A DNA stretch of 64,000 nucleotides from Bacteroides sp. (GTDB lineage: Bacteria > Bacteroidota > Bacteroidia > Bacteroidales > UBA7960), in NCBI GenBank assembly GCA_036351255.1, contig JAZBOS010000094.1, positions 62,001 through 126,000 on the forward strand. The letters are read 5' to 3'. Position numbers and translations under genes: made by a program. Positions 42,279-49,740 of this stretch are shown piece after piece. Below the pieces are notes generated by a model that searched no databases, was not told the origin of the DNA, and worked only from the letters and a program-made list of their open reading frames with translations. Position 1 is the stretch's first letter. Every line of letters starts with the position of its first letter.

Positions 42279-44534
42279 TCAGAAAATATCACGCTGGAAT
42301 ACATCGCGAGGATTCTCCGATTGTTCGTATTTGTTGCAATCGGTTTCTACCGAAAGGGGTCTGCTCGGCTTTTCGAAATCCTCCTTGCTTAATCCGATGG
42401 TTTCGTCGGCATACACACGCTGCATAAACAAAGCCCAAATGGGCAACGACGTATTGGCACCCTGCCCCAGCGTAATGCTGCGGAACCGAATGCCACGATC
42501 TTCGGCACCTACCCAAACCCCTGTTGCTAACTGTGGCGTAACACCCATAAACCAGCCATCCGACTGATTTTGCGTAGTCCCTGTTTTCCCTGCAATGGGA
42601 TTATCAAAGCCATACCGGAATCGTAACCGCATCCCTGTTCCGCTTTCTACCACCCCTTTCATCAACTCCAGCATCAGGTAGGCTGTTTCTTCGCTCATGG
42701 CCTCTTCCTGTCGGGGCATGAAAGCCTCAATCAAGTTACCATTCTTGTCTTCAATATGAGTAATGAAAGTCGGCTCAATAAATACACCTTTGTTGGCAAA
42801 AGTGCTGAAAGCTCCAACCATTTCACTGACAGAAATATCAGGCGTACCCAGGGCCAAAGCCGGTACCGGGTCGATGGGGCCGGTGATACCCATCCGTCTG
42901 ACCAGGTTGATTACCGCTAGCGGCGAATATTTCTTCATCAGGAAAGCCGAAACATAGTTTACTGAATTAGCCAGTGCCCACTTCAGGGTAACCATTTCCC
43001 CTTCCCGGTCATCAGAACTGTTCTTTGGGGTCCAGGGACCCTGAGGCGTATCGAAGGTAACAGGGGTGTTAGGAACCTTGGTGCAGGGGCTGAATTCTCC
43101 CTCCTGCATGGCCAGGGTATATAGGAAGGGCTTGAAGGTTGATCCCACCTGCCGGCGGCTGGCCGTGACATGGTCGTACTTGAAATGCAGGAAATTGATA
43201 CCCCCTACATAAGCCTTTACATAACCGGTCTGAGGTTCAACGGCCATCAGGCCGGTGTTGAGGAAATGCTTGTAATACCAAATTGAATCCAGGGGTGTCA
43301 TCAGCGTGTCGATCTCCCCGTCCCACGAAAAGACCGTCATGGGCACGGGTATATTGAATGAAGCCCGGATGGAATCTTCTGGGATGCCCTGTCGTCGCAT
43401 GTTGATGAAGCGGTCGCTCCGCCGGATGCTGTTTTCAATATTCGTATTGATCTGCGACTGGGTCAGGTCACGTCCAAAGGGCGCGTTGTTATATCCTTCC
43501 CAATGTTTAAAAAATGCAGGCTGAATATCCTTGCCCATATGCTCGGCTACTGCTTCCTCAGCATAGCGTTGCATACGCGAGTCCAGGGTTGTGTAAATCT
43601 TCAGGCCATCCTTGTATATGTTATAGTGGCTCCCGTCAGGCTTCAGGCGGGTTGTGCTCCATTCATTCAGTTCCATGCGTAAATATTCCCTGAAATAGGT
43701 GGCCAGGCCAGTGTTCTGGTCCTGAACCTGGTATTGCGACATGTCGAGCGGGATCTGGCGGATCGAGTCATAGGCAGCAGGACTAAGGTAGCTGTAACGT
43801 GCCATTTGACTCAACACCACCTGACGCCGCTGAATTGCCCGGTCGGGGTTACGCACCGGATGAAACCACGAGGGCGCCTTCAGCATCCCCACCAGCATGG
43901 CTGCCTCCTCCACCTTCAGCGAATCGGGCGATGTGTTAAAATAAGTCTTTGCTGCCGACTTGATCCCAAAGGCGTGACTGCCAAAATCCACCGTGTTGAG
44001 ATACATGGCAATGATCTCTTCCTTGGTGTAGTTGCGCTCGAGCTTGGCGGCCGTTACCCATTCCTTTAATTTGGTGATTCCCAAGGAAAAGATCGAGGGG
44101 TTTTCTCCGCGGGGGAAAAGGTTTTTGGCAAGTTGCTGGCTCAGGGTGCTGCCTCCCCCGGCACTGCGTTGCCCCCCCAGGATGTTGCGGATAATGACCC
44201 GAAAAATACTCCTGACATCCACGCCTGAGTGGTGATGAAACCGTATGTCTTCTGTGGCCAGCAAGGCGTGCACCATGTTGGGGGTGATCTCCTCATACTT
44301 TACATTCTGACGGTTGTGAATATAAAAAGTCCCCAGCAGTTCCCCGTCTGCTGAATAGATCTCACTGGCCAGGTTGCTGCGCGGATTCTCCAGCTCTTCA
44401 AAGGTGGGCATGAAACCCCACAAGCCGATCGAAATGGTCAGGATGAGCAGCAAAAGCAAGGCAAATGGCGAAAGGACAATCAGCCAGAAATTCCGCAGGT
44501 ATTTTTGCTTTCCCGAAAGGCGCTTTTTATTCAT
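42279..44534 (-). CDS. class A penicillin-binding protein (PBP1A type)
   Basis: 751 residues from ATG 44534; an earlier in-frame start at 44567 adds 11 residues unlike the family. One N-terminal membrane anchor is followed by the GT51 transglycosylase with LLATEDIRFHHHSGVDVRSI (catalytic Glu), GGSTLSQQLAKNLFPR and ERNYTKEEIIAMYLNTVDFG. The transpeptidase has S-T-F-K (GSTFKPFLYTLAMQ), SVN and KTGTT. It polymerises and cross-links peptidoglycan on the periplasmic face. The following T9SS gene gldH starts 516 bp upstream, ending 43 bp before this gene. Note: gldH, ricT and holB lie upstream on the same strand, a conserved order in Bacteroidota. Confidence 0.93.
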   Translation of the reverse strand: MNKKRLSGKQKYLRNFWLIVLSPFALLLLLILTISIGLWGFMPTFEELENPRSNLASEIYSADGELLGTFYIHNRQNVKYEEITPNMVHALLATEDIRFHHHSGVDVRSIFRVIIRNILGGQRSAGGGSTLSQQLAKNLFPRGENPSIFSLGITKLKEWVTAAKLERNYTKEEIIAMYLNTVDFGSHAFGIKSAAKTYFNTSPDSLKVEEAAMLVGMLKAPSWFHPVRNPDRAIQRRQVVLSQMARYSYLSPAAYDSIRQIPLDMSQYQVQDQNTGLATYFREYLRMELNEWSTTRLKPDGSHYNIYKDGLKIYTTLDSRMQRYAEEAVAEHMGKDIQPAFFKHWEGYNNAPFGRDLTQSQINTNIENSIRRSDRFINMRRQGIPEDSIRASFNIPVPMTVFSWDGEIDTLMTPLDSIWYYKHFLNTGLMAVEPQTGYVKAYVGGINFLHFKYDHVTASRRQVGSTFKPFLYTLAMQEGEFSPCTKVPNTPVTFDTPQGPWTPKNSSDDREGEMVTLKWALANSVNYVSAFLMKKYSPLAVINLVRRMGITGPIDPVPALALGTPDISVSEMVGAFSTFANKGVFIEPTFITHIEDKNGNLIEAFMPRQEEAMSEETAYLMLELMKGVVESGTGMRLRFRYGFDNPIAGKTGTTQNQSDGWFMGVTPQLATGVWVGAEDRGIRFRSITLGQGANTSLPIWALFMQRVYADETIGLSKEDFEKPSRPLSVETDCNKYEQSENPRDVFQRDIF

Positions 44535-44576
44535 TTCCGCATAGATATTTATTGATTGAACGGCCAAAAAGGATGC

Positions 44577-45050
44577 TTATTTTCTTTCAATGCGCAGGCC
44601 AATATCTGCAATGCCCTCCAGTTTATCGGTGCGCATAGCTTGTTCCACGCCGAAGAAATACTTGCCGGCCCCGGGAAACCAAACATCCGTACGAAACAGG
44701 AAACGATTAGAGCGGATTTTGCCAAAGCCCTTGCCGGTCCACTCCCCACTCTTCTCCGCAAGGGTGCACTCCAGGGTGTCGCGTAGCAGCGTGCCGTCAG
44801 GAAATTCAATATCGAGAAACAGGTAAAGGTTGCTGTAACCATAATCCGTTGTGTTCCTTACATCGACATACATGTTGTGGAGACTGGTCGTGTCTTCAAT
44901 AAGGGCTTCAAAATGTACCTTTTCAGTGTAGGGCCATCCCGAAGCTGGCAGGGCCTTGTGCCCTTCAAAAACCACCGATCGGTCGCACGAGGTCAGCAGC
45001 CCGGCGATGGCCAGCAGCAAGAAAATCAGATATTTGTCAGTTCTTGGCAT
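44577..45050 (-). CDS. gldH: gliding-motility/T9SS lipoprotein GldH
   Basis: 157 residues. A lipoprotein signal with lipobox LTSC (Cys22) is followed by SVVFEGHKALPASGWPYTEK, LYLFLDIEFPDGTLLRDTLE, TGKGFGKIRSNRFLFR and AMRTDKLEGIADIGLRIER, all GldH features. GldH is needed for gliding in Flavobacterium johnsoniae and is widely kept in non-gliding Bacteroidota; its exact task is unknown. It lies between ricT and the penicillin-binding protein gene. Confidence 0.88.
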   Translation of the reverse strand: MPRTDKYLIFLLLAIAGLLTSCDRSVVFEGHKALPASGWPYTEKVHFEALIEDTTSLHNMYVDVRNTTDYGYSNLYLFLDIEFPDGTLLRDTLECTLAEKSGEWTGKGFGKIRSNRFLFRTDVWFPGAGKYFFGVEQAMRTDKLEGIADIGLRIERK

Positions 45051-45085
45051 GTCTTTGGGTTATATCACTTGTCCTCCAGTAACTT

Positions 45086-46264
45086 TCAGGGCTGGGGGTT
45101 GTTTTTTCCCGGACGTTTTCTTTTCTTTTTCTTCCGGCTCTTCGTGGGCTGGTCGAAGCGCGTCAGACTGTCTTCCAGATTGTTTTTCATTTCATAGGGG
45201 GGCTTTTCCTGGCTCCCGTTCAATTTTCCACCTCCTTGGTTATCATCCAACAGATCTTCGGGCCGGATATTGCGGATGTTGGCATCGCGGATCTCGCGAA
45301 CCCGGTCGGCGGTAAGCATGATGATATTGCCCGGACAGTCGGCATAAGCATAACCCATAAGCCCCCGAAGGATGTCAGTTTTCTGCAGGTAGGCCTTGCC
45401 TTTTTTGGTCATCAGCTCCTGGGCATTTTCAGGAAGGGCTTTTTGGTAGTCCAGGTAACAGTCGTTTTCGTAATTGATGCAGCATTTAAGCTTGCCGCAC
45501 TGCCCGGCCAATTTTTGCGGGTTAAGCGAAAGCTGTTGCGTGCGTGCAGCATTGGTCGAAACCGATTGAAAACCCGTTAGCCATGTGGCGCAGCACAACT
45601 CGCGCCCGCACGAACCAATACCGCCCAGACGGCTGGCTTCCTGACGCATCCCGATCTGACGCATTTCGATGCGAACCCCGAAAGCCTCTGCCAGCACTTT
45701 TATGAGCTCGCGGAAATCCACGCGCTCGTCGGCAGTATAATAAAAAATGGCCTTGGTGCGGTCGCCCTGGTATTCCACATCGCTGATCTTCATCTCAAGC
45801 TTCAGGTGCGAAGCCATCTCACGCGAACGAAACATGGTCTCATCCTCAAGCTTAACCGCAGCCACCCATTTCTCTACATCCGACACCTTGGCTTTCCTGT
45901 ATACCTTGCGCAGGTCAGGGTTGTCGGGCTTCACCTTTTTACTTCTCATCTGAAGCTTCACTACCTGTCCGCTCAGCGAAACAATGCCTATGTCATGACC
46001 CGGAGAGGCCTCTACGGCAACAATGTCACCGGTCTCCAGCTCCATATCGGCCGTACAGCGGAAAAAGTCCTTACGCCCATTTTTGAAGCGGACTTCCACG
46101 ATGTCAAATCGGGGGAAAATATCGGGAGGCTTGATGTCCTTCAGCCAATCCTGCGAATCCAGTTTTGTGCAGGCATGCGAGGCCACTTGTGTCTGCCGGG
46201 TGTGCGGCTGCGGAGCGCACCGGCAACCACGTGACAAAAAGTCCTGTTGGTCAAAAGTATCCAA
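45086..46264 (-). CDS. ricT: PSP1-domain protein RicT (YaaT) family
   Basis: 392 residues from TTG 46264, the only usable start: a stop lies two codons further up and no ATG precedes the conserved domain. The core (about 40-290) is the PSP1 C-terminal domain: FPRFDIVEVRFKNGRKDFFR, FRSREMASHLKLEMKISDVE, ADERVDFRELIKVLAEAFGV and RIEMRQIGMRQEASRLGGIG. It carries Cys clusters GSCGRELCC and QCGKLKCCINYENDC. In Bacillus, RicT with RicA and RicF forms an iron-sulfur complex acting on RNA cleavage and phosphorelay; the role in Bacteroidota is unknown. The C-terminus is Lys/Arg-rich (RKKKKRKRPGK) and looks disordered. It follows holB by 41 bp. Confidence 0.88.
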   Translation of the reverse strand: MDTFDQQDFLSRGCRCAPQPHTRQTQVASHACTKLDSQDWLKDIKPPDIFPRFDIVEVRFKNGRKDFFRCTADMELETGDIVAVEASPGHDIGIVSLSGQVVKLQMRSKKVKPDNPDLRKVYRKAKVSDVEKWVAAVKLEDETMFRSREMASHLKLEMKISDVEYQGDRTKAIFYYTADERVDFRELIKVLAEAFGVRIEMRQIGMRQEASRLGGIGSCGRELCCATWLTGFQSVSTNAARTQQLSLNPQKLAGQCGKLKCCINYENDCYLDYQKALPENAQELMTKKGKAYLQKTDILRGLMGYAYADCPGNIIMLTADRVREIRDANIRNIRPEDLLDDNQGGGKLNGSQEKPPYEMKNNLEDSLTRFDQPTKSRKKKKRKRPGKNNPQP

Positions 46265-46305
46265 AACAATTTATGGTTAGAACCTCACAAAGTTAGCAAA
46301 TAATC

Positions 46306-47457
46306 TTATTTGGCCATTTTGAACAGGCGCGCCAGTTTGAATGAAAGGTCGGTCAGCAGAATCTTGGGGTTTGCGTTGCGTTCTACGTGAAAAATAGCCT
46401 CATTGAAGGCCTCTATGATCTCCAGGGCGTTCCGGTGATTCACAAAGGGAGCGAACTTACTGATGAATTCACGCTCCTCTCCCTCGAGACGCAAGGTGTC
46501 TCCGGCATGATAATTCTCCAGCAAACACTGCCTGAATACCGTCAGCCCATATTGCAGGGTAGCTTTTTGCCGTTCGCGCCCTGCCCCCGAAAATTTGTCC
46601 ACCCATTTCAGGATCCCGTTGACGTCTCTCCTGAAACAAAGTCGCATCCAGTCGCGAAAGACCACAAAATCGGCCTGGGGCTCATTGTTACTTTCCAGCA
46701 CCCGCAAGGCCCTGGCAAAGCTTCCCCCCGCCAGGAAGGCAATGTGCCTTGCCCGCTCAACCGTGCATTCGTAATGCTTTACCAAATATTGTTCGATGGA
46801 CGGATCGGGTATCAGAGGAATCTTTACCATCTGGGCCCGTGAAAGGATCGTCTTCAGAATGTCATCCTTATCCTCCGCGATCAGCAAAAACAAGGTGCCA
46901 TCCGGGGGCTCTTCCAGGGTTTTGAGCAGCTTGGGTGCCGCCTGGTATTGCAACTTCTCGATCATCCAGATAAGCACGATCTTATAGGGGCTTTCGTATG
47001 CCTTAAGGGACAGGTCCTTGATGATGTCATTGCAGTCATCGGCATAAATGACTGCCTGCTGGTTCTGTATGCCCAGTTTCTCCAGCCAGTCGAAGTAACG
47101 CACATAAGGCGTTTCAACCAGCATCTCGCGCCACAGTTTGTAAAACAACTTGCTCCTGGGTTTCTTTTCAGGGCTGTCGTCCGATTCCATGCCTTTGACC
47201 TTGGCAGTCGGAAAATAAAAATGAATATCAGGATGCTCCAGCTTGCTGAATTTCAGACACGAGGGGCAGGTGCCACAAGCGTCCTCAGGGCCACGGTTCC
47301 GGCATTGGATATAACGCGCATAGGCCAGTGCAAGCGCCATCTTGCCCGAACCTTCCGGACCCAGAAATAACTGTGCATGGCTGATCCGGTTTTTGTTCAC
47401 ATTGGCAATCAGCTGCTTCTTCATCGATTCCTGCCCAACCACATCCTTAAAAAACAT
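46306..47457 (-). CDS. holB: DNA polymerase III delta' subunit
   Basis: 383 residues from ATG 47457 (MFFKDVVGQ), which agrees with the usual start; 47472 adds five residues. The AAA+ clamp-loader domain has GPEGSGKMALALAYARYIQC and a zinc knuckle CRNRGPEDACGTCPSC. Sensor-region segments YQAAPKLLKTLEEPPDGTLF and LKTILSRAQMVKIPLIP follow. The protein is part of the clamp loader that puts the beta clamp on DNA. As in other delta' subunits, some ATPase residues may be lost; the Walker A has GSGKM in place of GKT/S. Read with ricT and gldH in one direction. Confidence 0.9.
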   Translation of the reverse strand: MFFKDVVGQESMKKQLIANVNKNRISHAQLFLGPEGSGKMALALAYARYIQCRNRGPEDACGTCPSCLKFSKLEHPDIHFYFPTAKVKGMESDDSPEKKPRSKLFYKLWREMLVETPYVRYFDWLEKLGIQNQQAVIYADDCNDIIKDLSLKAYESPYKIVLIWMIEKLQYQAAPKLLKTLEEPPDGTLFLLIAEDKDDILKTILSRAQMVKIPLIPDPSIEQYLVKHYECTVERARHIAFLAGGSFARALRVLESNNEPQADFVVFRDWMRLCFRRDVNGILKWVDKFSGAGRERQKATLQYGLTVFRQCLLENYHAGDTLRLEGEEREFISKFAPFVNHRNALEIIEAFNEAIFHVERNANPKILLTDLSFKLARLFKMAK

Positions 47458-47808
47458 TCCTTTTCCTTTCAAAATTTAGCAAACCCAAACCTACGCGATT
47501 TTTTTCAAACCCCCAACCCGGCCCCAAAAAATTATGGCCCGGTATTTGTTAACATCCATTGCAACTTAAGAAAGAAAAAACTTTTTAACAGGTCCCAGGT
47601 CCTAAAATGACCGTTTTTTATGGACATTCGATGATATTGAACAATAAATCAATCAAAGTTGTTAATAAAACAGTTATGAAAAAAACACTTTTAAACGGAT
47701 TTAAATCTAACTTTATCTATTGTATCTGTGCATAACAGATTTAAACTTGTTGGTATTGGTTTTTTTTGTACCTTTGTCGGCTTTTTAGTAGCAACGAAAT
47801 TTTTTTAA
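47458..47808 (+). other. 351-bp divergent intergenic region between holB and mltF
   Basis: Strongly A/T-rich from about 47550. It holds the start regions of both divergent genes. No gene or repeat was seen. A promoter for mltF is proposed at 47747-47776. Confidence 0.6.
47747..47776 (+). promoter_or_regulatory. candidate Bacteroidota promoter of the lytic transglycosylase gene
   Basis: TTG at 47747-47749, 19 bp, then TACCTTTG at 47769-47776. This matches the TTG-N17-23-TAnnTTTG pattern of the Bacteroidota housekeeping sigma factor and lies 32 bp before the ATG. Confidence 0.5.
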
Positions 47809-49257
47809 ATGCTTAAACAACGAAAACAGATCCTCTTATTCGTTGCCCTTTCCCTCCTGATCATTTCGGTATTCTTTGTTATCCGGGGACTACGTTCCAA
47901 TGATCAGTTGTCGGCAATCGAAACCGAGGACACCATAGACCTGCCTCAAATCCTTGAACGGGGTGTGTTGCGGGCCACCACGAATTATAACTCGACCAAC
48001 TACTTTGTATACCGTGGCGAACCTATGGGCTTTCACCTTGAATTATTACAACTTTTTGCAGCCCATATAGGTGTCGAACTCGAGGTTTATGCCACCAACC
48101 ACCTCGAAGAAAATCTTAATTGCCTTCTTACGGAAGGCGAATGCGATGTGATAGCCCTCGACCTGACCGTGACCAAATCCCGAAGCGAGCTGGTCAGTTT
48201 TACTGAACCCCACGGTCAGTCGCGTCAGGTGCTTATTCAGCGTAAGCCAGCCAATTGGCTGGGTCTGTCTTCTTCAGCCATCGAAGATCGCATGATACGC
48301 AACCAGCTTGACCTTGCCGGGAAAACCATTCACGTGCAGCGCAACTCCGCTTTTGTCGACCGTCTGCGAAACCTCATGGAGGAGATCGGCGACAGCATTT
48401 ATATTGTTGAAGTGGACAAGGAAGAGGAGGTCCTCATCGAGATGGTTGCCACTGGTGAGATCGATTATACCGTCAGCGACGAACAAATTGGACGCATCAA
48501 CCAGAATTATTATGCCGGCATCGATGCACGTACCCCCCTGAGTTTCCCCCAAAATCTCTCCTGGGCTGTGCGCAAGGATATGCCCCAGCTTCGTGAGGCC
48601 ATCAATGAATGGATGCGTAATTTTAAAGGCACAGGACAGTTTGCCAGCATGTACAACAAATACTACAACAACCCGCGCAGCGTCTACATCGCCAAAAGTA
48701 ACTATAACTCCCTGGGCGGGGGCAACATCTCGGTGTTCGATCCTTATTTCAAGCAATATGCCGATATAGTGGGTTGGGACTGGCGCCTGATCGCCTCCCT
48801 GGCTTATCAGGAGTCGCGCTTTAACCACGATGCCGTTTCATGGGCAGGGGCCATGGGCATCATGCAACTGATGCCCACCACGGCCGCAACCATGGAGGTC
48901 GATTCCACCTCCAGCGTTCCCGAACATATTCTGGCCGGAGTCCGTTATCTGCGCTGGCTCGACAACATTCTCAAGGAGCACGTGAAAGACAAGGACGAAC
49001 GCATGAAGTTTGTACTGGCTTCCTACAATGCAGGCATTGGCCATGTGCTCGATGCCAGGCGTCTGGCCGAAAAATATGGTAAGGATCCCAACATCTGGAA
49101 AGACAATGTGGATTATTTTATCCTCAACAAATCCAAACCCAAATACTACCAGGACGATGTGGTTCGCTTCGGCTTTGCCCGTGGCGATGAAACCTATCAT
49201 TACGTCTATGAGGTCATGGAGCGTTTCGAGCATTATAAAAATGCAGTAGGAAGTTAA
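47809..49257 (+). CDS. mltF: MltF-like membrane-bound lytic transglycosylase
   Basis: 482 residues. An N-terminal membrane anchor (LLFVALSLLIISVFFVIRG) precedes an extracellular solute-binding family 3 domain (about 45-280: ILERGVLRATTNYNSTNYFV, CDVIALDLTVTKSRSELVSF) and an SLT domain (about 320-450) with the catalytic Glu335 in LAYQESRFNHDAVSWAGAMG and IMQLMP. MltF cleaves peptidoglycan glycan strands to 1,6-anhydro products; the binding-protein-like domain senses muropeptides in Pseudomonas MltF. The gene stands alone with its own promoter and a strong terminator 56 bp after the stop. Confidence 0.92.
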   Translation: MLKQRKQILLFVALSLLIISVFFVIRGLRSNDQLSAIETEDTIDLPQILERGVLRATTNYNSTNYFVYRGEPMGFHLELLQLFAAHIGVELEVYATNHLEENLNCLLTEGECDVIALDLTVTKSRSELVSFTEPHGQSRQVLIQRKPANWLGLSSSAIEDRMIRNQLDLAGKTIHVQRNSAFVDRLRNLMEEIGDSIYIVEVDKEEEVLIEMVATGEIDYTVSDEQIGRINQNYYAGIDARTPLSFPQNLSWAVRKDMPQLREAINEWMRNFKGTGQFASMYNKYYNNPRSVYIAKSNYNSLGGGNISVFDPYFKQYADIVGWDWRLIASLAYQESRFNHDAVSWAGAMGIMQLMPTTAATMEVDSTSSVPEHILAGVRYLRWLDNILKEHVKDKDERMKFVLASYNAGIGHVLDARRLAEKYGKDPNIWKDNVDYFILNKSKPKYYQDDVVRFGFARGDETYHYVYEVMERFEHYKNAVGS

Positions 49258-49312
49258 ACCGGGCCACCCGCTAATCCTGTTCCACGAAGAACCCGGAATC
49301 TGAAAAATATTT

Positions 49313-49358
49313 AAAGCCTGAGGGGCGCTCTGCAATGCTGGTGTGCCCCTCAGGCTTT
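49313..49358 (+). terminator. intrinsic terminator of mltF
   Basis: Perfect 14-bp stem: aaagcctgaggggc (49313-49326) with gcccctcaggcttt (49345-49358), 18-nt loop, followed by four more T in a run. A textbook rho-independent signal. Confidence 0.9.
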
Positions 49359-49512
49359 TTTGCGGGATTCCTCGACCTGTTGCTTTTCGACTTACCTGTC
49401 ACATTTATAGCTTTGTCCCTCGAATCCAAGGTTGTTTTTGCGACCTGATCTGCATAAAACACAAAAATTTCGTTTTAAAAAAAGTTCATTTCGTTTTTAA
49501 AAAATACACTAT

Positions 49513-49585
49513 GGCGATACCATGGTCGTACCATGGTCGTGTGACGGTCGTGCCTAGTTCGTCTGGACACGACCAAAGGACGACC
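49513..49585 (+). repeat. 11-bp phased repeat array with dyad
   Basis: ggtcgt starts at 49524, 49535 and 49546, with a variant gttcgt at 49557 and a degenerate ggcgat at 49513. The reverse word acgacc starts at 49569 and 49580. All steps are 11 bp and the pairs are symmetric about 49560. The arms are less perfect than in the other two arrays. It lies between the mltF and polA terminators, so it is in untranslated, probably untranscribed DNA. Confidence 0.85.
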
Positions 49586-49662
49586 TTGGTAGGGGGAAGG
49601 CTCCTTCATGAGGTGTTTTTTTTAATGCTGATGCGGGTTTCCTTCCAAGCCCGGTGAAGATG

Positions 49663-49698
49663 AAAAAAAATCGCCCCTGGATATTTAAAGGGGCGATT
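49663..49698 (-). terminator. intrinsic terminator of polA
   Basis: On the minus strand a 10-bp stem (49698-49689 with 49678-49669, aatcgcccct/aggggcgatt) is followed by a run of six more T (49668-49663). It lies 43 bp after the polA stop. Confidence 0.85.
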
Positions 49699-49740
49699 GT
49701 GTATTCTGAACCGATTCTTTCTTCTCAGGAAACTGCCTGA

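Larger units (their letters stand above)
49258..49740 (+). other. 483-bp intergenic region between mltF and polA with two terminators and an 11-bp phased array
   Basis: mltF and polA converge here. The mltF terminator is at 49313-49358 and the polA terminator at 49663-49698; the array lies between them. A 104-codon plus-strand frame at 49343-49657 crosses the first terminator and the array and is not a gene. Confidence 0.7.

Noticed and set aside
49343..49657. 104-codon plus-strand open frame after mltF
   Set aside because: It begins inside the mltF terminator and crosses the 11-bp array.
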